Positions 32,595-43,638 of a stretch of DNA of 64,000 bases are shown piece after piece. Under the pieces are notes generated by a model. The model was not told the origin of the DNA and made no database searches. It saw nothing but the letters and a program-made list of their open reading frames with translations. The stretch is from Alligator mississippiensis. Lineage: Eukaryota; Chordata; Crocodylia; Alligatoridae. Position 1 is the first letter of the stretch. Each line of letters starts with the position of its first letter. Both the position numbers and the translations under genes were made by a program. Location of the stretch: contig NC_081831.1 of assembly GCF_030867095.1 (NCBI RefSeq), forward strand, positions 71,996,716-72,060,715, given 5' to 3'.

Positions 32595-34784
32595 TCATTT
32601 TGGCATTTGTTTGGGGTTGTTTTGGGGGGGGTTTTGGTTTTATTTCATCTGTTTAGTAGTAAACAAAAAATTCCCATGCAAGAGTAAACTTTCATGAACC
32701 AAATAACATATTTGCAGACTGAACCTGTTAGGAAGATAAGAAACTCTGAAGTTAATTCTCTCAAGTATAGCAGGGCCATTCTACTGGGTTCACAGTATTT
32801 GCAAAATGCGACCTGCTTAGCAACTTGTCACAAAATAGCAGAAGTCAAAACTTCTGTGAAATAAAACCTGGAGAACGTTTCTCAGCCTTCCAATACTGGT
32901 TAAAACTCTGGGCTCTGGTCATGCCTTCCTGCAAAGAACAAAGTCACCCCCTGCATGATGCATCTCTTTATGAATGGTGGATTATACCCATAACCTGACA
33001 CTAGTCTGATGATGTAGTGAAAGAATGGATGCATTGGCACATGCTAGAGAGCTCTCCAAAGCCAAGTAACTGTATTCAGCTATACCATATCCACTGTTAA
33101 AGGAAAACGCACTTCTTTCTTACTTCAAAAGTATTCCCTGAAGCTTATTTTCTGCTTCTGGCAACTCATGTTTTCACCCAGGCTTGTTAATCTACCACAT
33201 TGTTTACACAGACAGAGAAGTAGATGATCTTTCTTTTTATCTACTGTACCTGCACGTATGGCCTCACGAATCGCCTGAAGCTAAAGAAGGATAGCTATCA
33301 GAAAACCCTTTGCCAAGAGTAAGAACAACTGGGCAGTAGAGAAGAAATATAGAGCTGCCTAGTAAAATGCTTGTAAAAAATGATAAAAGGAAAACACAGG
33401 GGCAGACGGGATGACTTATCTGGCCCAATAGCATGTTTCTGTGATTAGACAGTCAGAGGCAGAAGTAATATATACACATATGCATGGTTCAAAGTCTTCC
33501 CTTTCCCCCATACACAGTTAACATCTAGCCAATGTAAATGAGATTAAGGTTCAGCTTCAGCCACAACTTCTCTAGCAACTTCCTTAAAGAAAAAAGAGCC
33601 TACAAAAATGTTTCTTTCTTTCCCTGTGGCATATTCCTCCTTCAATTCCTTGAGAGTTATGTAACAACTGCACCTCTGGCAGGCACGAGGTCTGATCTTT
33701 CTTAACTCATCAGAGACAGATAGAAGCCTTATGCCACTGAACGAGAGAGATTCCTAGCTCCCCAGTGGGATGTACAGCACTTGCTTCTACCTCTGGAAGT
33801 CCAAAATTCAGGCTGAGAAAGCCTTTGCACCCGCACTTCTGTTGCATTTTTTCTTTCTTGAGCAAGTGTGCATGCATGCATGTGTATACACCTATTCATT
33901 CATAAACTGATGCCACACAAAATTATCATTTGAATTTTACATAAAAATATATAAAGTGCTTTTCAAGGTCAAGTTCCAGGCAGTTACTGAAAACTGCAAA
34001 AGCAAATCTTCCACATATTGACTGAAAGTCTGAAAATATGTCACTGGAGTTGAAATCTGAATAATACATTTTAAAAGATAAAAGTGGGAAATGTTGAAAG
34101 TCAATTAACATTCTCCCCCATTCTCTAATGATTTTATTTCTCGAGCATGTTCAGTGGGACAGCTGTAGAAGGGATCCGCACAAACGAGTCTGTAGAATTC
34201 CAGTAGGTAAATCCAGTTGAACAGTACAGACACCTGTAAATTTGTCACAGGCCTCAAGTCCCATGGTATACACCATGCAATGGAAATGAGCACCCGCAAT
34301 AAAAATACAACAGTACATGTTCTGAGAGACCTGTGGAAAATAGCAGATCAGGGTATTTGAGAATTTTCTAATTTTTCTTCTTTTGATTCCTGGTGAATCA
34401 GTGTCTGCTCAAATGCCATGAAATGAAAGTCTACTGGATTCCTAAGAACAGAGATTGAGAATGTGCTCCTCAAATTAGCTCTGAGAAATGAAATACCATA
34501 ATAGCACCTCTGACAAGTTACAATCAGATTTCTTAAAGCAAAAGAAAGGTGCACGCTGAAATTAGGTGCCCAACTCGTACTCATTTCCAATAGGGATTGA
34601 GTGCCAAAATTCCTCTGATGCCTTGGAAAATCTTTCCCCCAAATTTTATACTTACTCAGCTCCTGGTGCCAGACCAGGTTCACATGACAATACTCATTTG
34701 TGTGCATGTCCTGAGATCCATGAAAAGTGATGCTTTTAAAAATGAACACATTTTGACTGACCCCATATTTATTGGGGGTCTAAT
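31561..34784. other. noncoding, nothing firm
   Basis: AT-rich. A plus-strand 97-aa frame at 32216-32509 and a minus-strand frame at 34105-34299 look mildly protein-like but lack paired splice signals or a domain. A microsatellite lies at 32517-32594. Confidence 0.45.
32517..32594 (+). repeat. (TA)n/(GATA)n/(GA)n microsatellite
   Basis: TATATATCTATATATATATA followed by TCTATCTATAGATATATAG and a (GA)n run of about ten units. The TA/GATA part is close to self-complementary. Confidence 0.95.
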
Positions 34785-34799
34785 TTTTAAATGTCTCTA

Positions 34800-37060
34800 T
34801 ACCAACACTAGGAGCATGAGGAACAAGCAGGAGGAACTCACACTGCTGGTTGCAAACAAAGACTTTGACCTGGTTGGATTAACTGAAACCTGGTGGGACC
34901 TTACTCACGATTGGGCAGTAGGCATTGAGGGCTATAGGCTATACAGACATGACAAAGTGGGGAAAAAGGAGGTGGGGGAGTATTACTGTCTATGTTAAGG
35001 AACAATACATGTCCTCCGTAATCAAGATGGGATCAGCAGAGGGGCAAATTGAGGTACTTTAGGTCAGATTACTAGGGGGTCAGGAGGAAAAGGACTTGGT
35101 AGTGGGGGTCTACTACAGACCACCACCCCAGGAGGATGAGCTAGACCTGGAATTCTCAAGGCAGCTCTCAGAGGCGGTACACTCAAGGGACACAGTTGTC
35201 ATGGGTGACCTAAACTACCCCGACATCCGCTGGGAGGAGCAATCACCTAGATCTGACCATTCACGTAGGTTCTTAACCTGCATACAGGGCCTTCACATAA
35301 TACAGGAGGTATATGGTCCCACTAGCGGAAATGCCTTACTGGACTTGGTGTTTGCTACAGGGGATGACCTGGTGGGAGATCTGCAGATACAGGGCAACCT
35401 AGGGGATAGTGACCACCATTTGTTAGAATTCACTATCTGGCCAAAGGTGGGAAAGATAACCAGTAGGGCAGAAGTGCTAGACTTGAGAAAAGCTAACTTC
35501 AATGAGCTCAGGAGATTAGCTAGTGACGCACTGAAGGACGAGAGCATTGGTGAGATAGGAGTCCAGGAAGGGTGGTTGTTCCTCAAGGGAACAGTCCTTC
35601 GGGCACAGAAGAGGACAGCCTCATTGCACATAAAAAGGGCAAAAGGGCCAAGAAACCCTCTTGGCTGAACAGGGAAATCCAGGAAAGCCTAAGGGTAAAA
35701 AAGAGGCATACAGACTGTAGAAGGAGTGAGTAGCCAGCAAGGAGGAGTATACCTACTTGGCTCATACTTGCAGGGAGTCAGTTAGAAAGGCCAAAGCAGC
35801 AATGGAGCTCAGGCTGGCAACAAAAATTAAAGACAACAAAAAGTTCTTCTTCAGGTATATAGGGAACAAAATAAGGCTCATGGTAACAAAGAACCCCTAC
35901 AGGACAGACTTGGGCAATTGGTGACAGATAAGAGGGACAAAGCTAAGCTCTTCAATGAGTTTTTTGCTTCTGTATTTCTGAACACAGATCAACACAAATC
36001 TCATAAATAAACTAAGCCGCTGTGACGTAGGTGATTACAGTCAGGTGGGTGATGAATTGGCTTAAGGGATGCACCCAGAGAGTGGTGATAGACAGGGCAG
36101 TATTGGCCTGGAAAGATGTGGGCAGTGGGGTCCCCAAGGTTCAGTCCTTGGACCAGTGTTGTTCAATATCTTCATCAGTGACCTGGATGAGGGTGTGGAG
36201 AGCACTCCGTCCAAATTCATAGAAGACACCAAAGCACTCTGTCCAAATTCATAGAAGACACCAAATTATGGGGCAAAGTAAACACACTAGTGGGCAGGGA
36301 ACGGATTCAGGTGGATTTGGACAGGCTGGAAAAGTGGGCAGACCAGAATAGGATGCAGTTTAACAAAGATAAGTCCAAAGTGCTGCACCTAGGGAGAAAG
36401 AACCACCAACACACTTACAGACTGGGAGACGACTTCCTAAGCAGCACAGCAGCAGAAAGGGATCTCAGAGTCATAGCAGACTCCAAGATGAACATGAGTC
36501 ATCAATGTGACAAAGTGATCAGTAAAGCTAACCTCACTCTATCATGTATTAGAAGTGCATCGCAAGCAGGTCTAGGGAGGTGATACTTCCCCTCTATGCA
36601 GCACTGGTGAGGCCGCAGCTGGAGTACTGCATCCAGTTTTGGGCACCGCACTTCAAGAGGGATGTTGAAAACCTTGAGAGGGTCCAGAAGAGGGCTGCTT
36701 GTATGGTTAGGGGCCTGGAGGTAAGGTCCTACAAGAAGAGATTGAGGGACCTGGATCTCCTCAGCCTCCACAAGAGAAGGCTGAGAGGGGATCTAGTGGC
36801 TGTCTACAAATTCATTGTGGGGGGAAAGCAAGGAATAGGAGATGCTCTGTTTACCAGGGCACCCCTTGGAGTTAATACAAACAATGGCCACAAACTGACA
36901 AAGAGCAGATTTAGATTAGACATCAGGAAGCAATTCTTTACGGTAAGGGTCACCAGAATCTGGAACAGGCTTCCAAGGGAGGTGGTGCTCTCCCCTGCCT
37001 TGGAGGTCTTTAAGAGGAGACTGGACAAGCACCTGGCTGACCCTAGCACTCTTTCCTCCC
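34800..37060 (+). pseudogene. CR1 ORF2, endonuclease-reverse transcriptase, broken
   Basis: Endonuclease part 1 is open to 34998 (DFDLVGLTETWWD). Part 2 is 35096-35668 in another frame, with VVGVYYRPP, VVMGDLNYPDIRW and the GDSDHHLLEF end of the domain. The reverse-transcriptase part is damaged: between about 36003 and 36045 the fingers and first palm blocks are gone. It resumes at [20 protein letters not shown] (about 36130-36190). The FADDTK block reads FIEDTK and is followed by a 32-bp tandem duplication. The thumb and C-terminal part continues in two frames (36290-36583, LEKWADQNRMQFNKDKSKVL; 36580-37212, LYAALVRPQLEYCIQFWAPH). Multiple frameshifts make it non-functional. Confidence 0.9.
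36201..36264 (+). repeat. 32-bp tandem duplication in CR1 RT motif
   Basis: AGCACTCCGTCCAAATTCAT through GACACCAA is repeated once immediately, with a single C/T difference. The length is not a multiple of three, so it shifts the frame at the reverse-transcriptase active-site region. Confidence 0.95.
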
Positions 37061-37549
37061 AAGGGCAGGGGGTCAGACTTGATGATCTACTAAGGTCCCT
37101 TCTGACCCTAACAACTATGAAATCTATGAAATCTATAATGCCAGGTATCCACCTTTGTATTTTACAGACACTCGTTTTACAGTTAATCAGATACTTCTGT
37201 TTCTTTGACTAACTGTCCTGAGCATAAATTAGAATTGAGCTATTGATAAGGCATGGTATTTACTCTTATGCAAATACTACAAAAGATCCACCATCTTTCC
37301 AGAGGGCAATAATCCTCTGCCTTGAGCTCTCATATTGTCTACCATAACTGCAAAAAACAAAGAAAACTTTTTTTTTTTTTCTTTTTTTACAAAGCCTCCA
37401 AGGATTAGAAAATTTTACAAAAAGAAAGCTACGTATGTAAAGAGAAGGCCATTACAACTGTACCTTATGTGGATGTTTTCAGTTAAGTAAAGAAAGCATA
37501 CATGTGGGACCTTTGGGATTTTGAAGCTAAACTAATCATGGTATAACAT

Positions 37550-37665
37550 CATACAATCTTAGCAAGTGAGGATTGGAAGGGACCTCCGAAGGTCATCCAG
37601 TCCAACCCACTGGTCAAAGCAGGACTGCCCCTAGCTACATCATCCCAGCCAATGATATTATGTGT
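37550..37665 (-). mobile_element. CR1 LINE 3'-end fragment
   Basis: GATTGGAAGGGACCTCCGAA followed by GGTCATCCAGTCCAACCC and GGTCAAAGCAGGACTGCCCC is the minus-strand form of an avian/reptile CR1 3' end. A different subfamily from the one at 34785-37136. Confidence 0.7.
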
Positions 37666-39043
37666 ATAATACACATAAAGTAATAAACTTTTTAAATTCT
37701 ACCAAATGCTTTTTGTTTGTATTGTCTAAGTTACACTTTTAAACACATTTTGCTCACTGATGAGGTAGAAGAAATACTTAACACAAAGCCAGACATACTA
37801 TACTCTCCAAATTACCCATAGTTACTCCCAGTCTGCAGGTACCAATCCTATCAGCTGCTAATGCAGAACATTAGTACATTAAATTCCACCTCTAGATAAT
37901 TAACCCCGTCTCTGAATCATGTTAGTCAGACTGATAGTAGCGGTTTTCTCAGGGAGTCAAAATATTTTACTGAAGGCTTCAAAGGCTAAAAGCTAACAGC
38001 CCTAGTTCTCTTTCTTGTCATGTTCCTTTGGGAAGGAATACAAGAGTCAATTTAGCTGGCTAGCCTTTGTTTTATGAAGCTAAAAATATCAAAGAAGGCT
38101 GTAGATAGAGGATATAATCCTACAGTAGGAGATTTTTAGATGTTCAGCTCTTAAGTGAAGTAGATGCCCCTGGAATTCAACTATGTAATTAATAAAGAAA
38201 TTTGAACTTGCTAACTTAAAAGTTAAACTGCATCAGCATGAAGCTTAATACTATTATTGCCTCCATTAAAAATTAAGAGGGAAAAAAACCCCATATAGAG
38301 TACCTTTGATTCTTACTTTTAACTACTCTACTTACAGTGTCTTATGGTGCAGTATTACCAAAGCATGTGATCTACTACACACTGGATTCGCTATCCTTGT
38401 ACAGTACACTTCAATTAATATGATAAGCATCTAATTTACCTAACAACAATTTTAGAGCTAGAAGTGCTGTCTGATAAATCTGAAGAAGATCTGGTAGAAA
38501 TCATCTCAAACTGTGTAAATTATCTTGCAAAACACAGACAAAGCTATACCATCTATGCAAATGACTTGCAAATCCCATCAGAAACTGCTCTGAAAATAGA
38601 AACCTATATTTCCTTACAAGACTTTTGTAGTATAATGAGTTTCCTTGCCTAATTCATTAAAAAAAATAGCTTATCCAGCATCCTGAAGTTAGTGCAACAA
38701 AGAGCTTCCACACTGCATTCAAATCACAATGAAATCCTCCCCATGCACCAAACCATATATATATGCAAAAATGTTTTGAAGATTTACATAGCGAACAGGT
38801 TCCTGAGCAGAATGTAATCCCTGATGCAAAGCCCGAGGAAGAAACAGGAATGGCACTGAAAAGCATTGTGTAGGGACACTAAATTCAGATTCAGCTTGTT
38901 CATAAATCCACCAAAAGGCAAAATATTAAAAATTGCTCATACAGCCACAGGGTTGCGGTTTGCTTCAAATGAAGGGGGCCATGTAAAGAGATGCCTTGCC
39001 CTCTTAGCCAAAAGCCATGAACGGTGCCTTGGAATCAGGACCC
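37666..39043. other. noncoding; one ambiguous open segment
   Basis: A plus-strand open segment at 38461-38652 follows an acceptor-like AACAACAATTTTAG and reads SEEDLVEIISNCVNYLAKH before a stop near 38650. It might be a terminal exon, but it is short, on the opposite strand to the other candidates, and has no recognised domain. Confidence 0.3.
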
Positions 39044-40222
39044 TGGCATGTGTTCATTTAATGGCATGATGGGATCTGATTCCTGATCCTACAATTGCTG
39101 GGATCAGTAATCTAAGACCAATGGCACCATTACTACTTGGTAGTGCAGGGGCAGCCCGGGATCATAACCCCAGGCTCCCCTTGCTTTGGCAAGTTGAAAG
39201 AGGAGTCCTCACAGGTCCAGCCTGGTCCATCAATCAGCTGACTCAAACTGGCTCTGGGGACTTGAATTGGCTCTAATGATGCTTGGACTGGAGCTGACAA
39301 TCAGCTGATTATAGGCCCAAGCCTGCACAGCTCTAGTCCTGGTTGGAAAACAGGGCTGTCTGGACCAGGACCAGCAACCAGCTGATTGTCAAAATCCTGT
39401 GCCCAACAGGTCTGGCCAGGCTTCCAGGTGTGGAGGATCAGAAGTTTCTGGCAGGGAGGAGAGCCAAAGTGTTTTACATCCCACCAGGAGCCTTTCATCC
39501 CCCATGCCCTGGCAGCCTGGCCAGAGCTGCCAGTTGTGAGGTTTAAAGTCCCCAATGGGGAGGCTGTCTCAGGATGCTCTTTAGAGATCCCTTGGCGCTG
39601 GGAGCCAGAGACTGAGCAGCCTCTCCCCACTGTGTCCAAGCACCTGGGGAGCTTTAAAAAGTGCGGCTGCATCCCACCTGCAGGTGTGCTCTTGAAAGCT
39701 TCTTGTGTGCCCAGGGGGCCCGAATGGTGGGGCACAGGAAGCTGGAGAGCTCAGAGCCCGATTCCTCAGCAGCTCGTGCCGCATACCATAAGTGGAGCTT
39801 GCAACTGGGGAGCAAGAAGCTCCCAGCTCCCCTTTCCATGGGCACCCAGGAACTTGAAAACCCCACAGCTGCACACCTGCTTTTTCAAAGGTGAAGGCAC
39901 AGTGAGCCCAAGATTGGGGAGACGCTCCTTGATATCAGTCTCACACACCCCCTCCCCCCATCTGCCTCCAGGCATTGGATGGGGCTGTCAGGCCCCACTC
40001 ATCAAGGAGGGGATGGCTGTGTCCCAGACCCTGGGGCTGCTCCATGCTGGATCCCTATGCCCAGCTGTGCATTGGGATCTGTCATGGGTCAGCCTTGCCA
40101 TACCAGACATTATACACACATGACACAAATGAGCCTCAACGATGTTAAATATTTGATGTGGAGTATCTTGGTGGTGCTTGTGCTATATTATTGTGCCATA
40201 AATTGGCTTTAATGTGTGGCCA
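39044..40222. mobile_element. GC-rich interspersed repeat, probable DNA element
   Basis: A GC-rich island with CAGCTGATT-type inverted motifs. The left end TGGCATGTGTTCATTTAATG and the right end read inward, TGGCCACACATTAAAGCCAA, are weakly inverted. No clean TSD found. A 245-aa plus-strand frame and a 144-aa minus-strand frame overlap one another here; both are Pro/Ser/Gly-rich with no domain and I treat them as compositional. Confidence 0.35.
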
Positions 40223-40243
40223 GATGACTATTTATGATGCAAC

Positions 40244-40732
40244 TGGGCACATCTACATGTGCAATTACAGCGCCTGAAGAAATTGCAGAGCTAGTAGCTC
40301 CAGAGTTAATTGCTCCTAGGCATGCTATTTGAACATGCACCCAGGAGCAATTAACTCTGGAGCCATAAGCTCTGCAGTTTCTTCAGGCGCAGCACATGGA
40401 GCCCAGGCAGAGCAAGCCTGGCTGGCTGAGGGCCCCAGGGGTCAACCTGCCAGCCTGGGACTGCTCCCTCCAGCTCAACGTGTTGTGGCAGAGCTGGCTG
40501 GGGTACAAGGGAGCTTCAGTGCAGGGCTAGCCAGCATGTAGCCAGGGTACTATCCACACAAGCACTGCTGTGGACTTTTTTTCTCCACAGCAGGATAGTA
40601 CTTGCATTCACTGTATTTACAGAGTAAATTAGTTTACTCCAGCCTAAAAGGGGTGTACATGTAGACCCCAAGTTGTTTACTGCACAGCTAATTAGCCAAC
40701 TGTGCAGTAAATGTCTTGTGTAGACATGCCCA
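40244..40732. mobile_element. hairpin-rich MITE
   Basis: Ends TGGGCACATCTACATG and, inward from the right, TGGGCATGTCTACACAAG are inverted. Inside are three hairpins: about 50-bp arms at 40270-40319 and 40341-40390 (a few mismatches), a nested GTACTATCC.../...GGATAGTAC hairpin at about 40546-40604, and TACTGCACAG/CTGTGCAGTA at about 40679-40714. Flanking TGCAAC on both sides is offset by a base, so the TSD is uncertain. Confidence 0.65.
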
Positions 40733-43345
40733 TTGCAACCTAATGTTAGGGTGTGTCAGGGCCCTCAGACACAAGCCTCAAATGCACCCTACTGCAGGAT
40801 TTAGCATAACATATGGATGCCTGAGCTAGCTTTTAAGTAACTAAGGTGGGTACCAGCAGCAGTCTAGCTATGGCAGCACAGAGCTCAGTGCAGCCTAGTT
40901 TGCTCTGCCAAGAAGCCCGATAAATTAGCACTGAACTCCACTTTGCCATATTGCAGCCAGTACCTGGGATGGCTGCTTTAAAGCTAACTCAAGTTTCTTT
41001 GCTGTACATTGCCATCTCCAATGCAGGCATACCCCAGGTCCTTCTTGCACTACAGCATAAGGCTTTTCACATCCACCACAAGGAAGAATGCAGAAAACAG
41101 GAAGAGGAGGAACAAGAAGGGACATTGTACATATGATCTATAAGTAGGTATACCAAATTTTACATAGAAACATGAAGTCGCAGAGATTTTTCCAGGCCTC
41201 AGTGTCATTCCTTTCTTGACTTTATCATGAAACATGCAATATCTTATGGTTTTTTAAAGGCTGCTGAAATCAAGAAACTGCAGAAAGCTCTCAGTTTTCA
41301 TTTTTATTTCCCCATTTTATGTTTCTACCATTCTCAATTATGGAGAAACAGACTCAGAAACCAGATGCTCAAAAAAACAAGTTCCCTTTTTTTTCTTTTC
41401 TTTTCTTTTTTAAATCTAATGCTTTTTAAGGTAGCCTTATGATTTTGGAGACCTGGTCAGAAATCACCCAGATCCAAGGACGCTGACAGCTTCACTCAGT
41501 GCCAAGGTCTGATTGACTAGGATTATGTAACAGGAGCCACTGTAACATAACAACCTGGTGCAGCTGCCTCATGCCTCGCTCTTAAAAGTGCAGACCTCCC
41601 CAGAATATACCTACCACCAGTTCTGGGGATCAGGAAGGATCATTTTCCCTGCAGCAAGATTATCAAGATATACACGAGTCTTTTTACCTTTCTCACAGCA
41701 TCCTGGAGGGCCCATGCCAAGTTAATAAAGAGACAGGACCAGAATAAGTAACGTAGTAAGTGGGAATACAAGGCTCAAAAGAGGCCAGCTTCCAGCAGGA
41801 AACCTGAGGCCTGGTAGATAACTGGTGGACTTTATTAACCTGGAGGTAGAGAAAACAAAAAATTTGTATTCATTGCACCTGCCAGCTCCTTCTAGTGCAC
41901 CCAAGTTAGTACACTTGAGTTAGGCTAGCAAGTTGAAAGCAATGATACTGCAAAGCAACACTTCACTCACAGAGTACCTAGATTGACTACCTTCCTCCTC
42001 CTCCTTCCTGCCCTTCTTTAAGGATTAAAAGTCAATAACTCTGTGTCCCTTTTAGTGCCCACCTGGTTCAATAAATACAGGCACTCATGAATGAGAAGAA
42101 CTGCGCAAGTTTATTGTGGAGCAGCAGATCAGCTTCTGCAGGTTTTGAGTTTATCTCTAACTTGCTAGCTGCTCCCACCTGAAGGAACAGCTCTCATTTC
42201 CAAAATCCCCTAGACTCCTGTTAGGGAGCCTCTCTGAATTATAACTTCTATCATGAAATCCTCCTTTAAATCCACCCCTGACCCTGTGTTTCCATTCTCC
42301 TCTGTGTCCTGATCAATGCAGGGCTCAAATAGGCATGATATTGCCTTCACTCTCATTATCTTACCAAGGTCTGAATCTGCACGATTTTTAAACTTGTTCC
42401 AAGGAGGGGGAGAGGGGGAAGGAAAGAAAAAACAATCCTGATAGAACAACTTTTGAAGACCTAACTGCAGTAATTGAAAACTATGCAGCTTTTAAACCGA
42501 TCATGTTGAATGTCAAATACAGTGACTAAGTTTTTAAGCACAAATGTTTAATTAGACCCTTATTTGTTTGAAATTTCTCTCTTTCAAGACGCTGTCAGCC
42601 AATTTCTCTAGGCAGATGCTATGCCTAAGAATAATATCATCTGTAGCAGGAAACTCTGCAAAACTAATGTCTTTACCTGTATACTAATAGCTTGTAACAC
42701 TGTTTCACTATTTTATTTACACACATGCATACATGCATGCACTAAGCTGGACCTTGCAACTCTTATTCAGATGGAATATTCTTCCATGCACAAAATTTCA
42801 TAGAAATCAAAGAGGCTGTTTCTTTGGGTAAGGATGATTCATACCACAAAGCATTGGAGGATTAGGTTTATACAGCACGTTGTTCGTTTTCCTTAAAGTT
42901 TCTTGAAAAATTAAATTTTATAGATTCTCCTTTTGCCTTACCTAACACATGACTTGTAAAGTAATTGAGAATGGAGAAATCTCTTGTTTATTCATCATAC
43001 TGAAATATCATAGCTAGCAGCTTGTCATAATATCCCATCTCAGGAGATGATACAATAGTCTAATTTTGAAAAGAATGGCTGACTGTTTTAATTAATCTAC
43101 TGGATACTAACATTTTTAATGCAATTCTTGAATATCTTTGGGCTGGTTGCAGAAGAAGACCGATAGCTAACTTCTATGTCATACAGCCCCAGCCTGCCTG
43201 CCAATCTCCATTTCTACTAGCATTCAACTCCCAACCTAGATCAGCTACTGGCTTGATCTAAACAAACACTTTTAAACAGCAATTCAGTTCTTCACAAATA
43301 AAGCCTAAATAAGCAAGCAGGCTGCATCCTTGGGGAAATGCTTAC
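40733..43345. other. noncoding, nothing firm
   Basis: A minus-strand frame at 42210-42449 lies behind a strong pyrimidine tract (42390-42435) and contains a donor-like GTAAGATA, but these do not frame a sensible exon. A T-rich run lies at 41380-41412. Confidence 0.4.
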
Positions 43346-43638
43346 CGTCCACTAAAATGCAACCAGGGCTGCAGTCATTATAGGTCAGCAATACTGTACA
43401 GAAAGAAGGGAAGGGAAGAATGATTTGTCCATCTGAAACCACCCGGGTGGTTTCAGGGCACAGTGTAGCAGAATAATGTAAGTTGAATAGTCCAGTAGGA
43501 AAATGCACTGGCTTTTCAGGATCGATGTGGAACCTATTTCCAAGTTCAAAATAGCTTTGGGAACTATTTTTGGCATAGGGTGAATATTTTTTCACATCAT
43601 CAACTACTGCATAGTTATAGAAGCCATTTCTATGAGTC
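43346..43638 (-). CDS. candidate internal exon A, product not recognised
   Basis: The best coding-like segment outside repeats. On the minus strand an acceptor-like TTTCTGACTCAG precedes 43638 and a donor GACG|GTAAGCATT follows 43346. The 293 bp is open in one frame across its whole length, giving about 97 residues. They include THRNGFYNYAVVDDVKKYSP, FPTGLFNLHYSATLCPETTR and a cysteine-rich end FCTVLLTYNDCSPGCILVD. Five cysteines and N-x-S/T sites would suit an extracellular or luminal segment; that is inference. The exon begins after an intron of phase 2 and ends in phase 1, compatible with candidate exon B. I do not recognise the family. A second, shorter frame is also open. Confidence 0.45.

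Larger units (their letters stand above)
34785..37136 (+). mobile_element. CR1 LINE, 5'-truncated with internal deletion
   Basis: It begins inside the endonuclease coding part (YTNTRSMRNKQEELTLLV in translation) and ends with the CR1 3' tail: GGGGGTCAGACTTGATGATC, AAGGTCCCTTCTGACCC and a two-unit ATGAAATCT terminal repeat near 37117-37134. The 3' third is well preserved. It is far more intact than the other CR1 pieces here, so it is probably the youngest. The upstream region, including ORF1, is missing. Confidence 0.92.

Noticed and set aside
38461..38652. Plus-strand open segment after an acceptor-like site
   Set aside because: Short, no recognised domain, only a weak donor or an immediate stop, and on the opposite strand to the better candidates; kept only as a note.
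39386..40123. 245-aa plus-strand frame
   Set aside because: GC-rich repeat-like island, opposing 144-aa frame, no recognised domain or splice signals.
42210..42449. Minus-strand terminal exon behind a pyrimidine tract
   Set aside because: Pyrimidine tract, acceptor and donor-like sites do not combine into one consistent exon.
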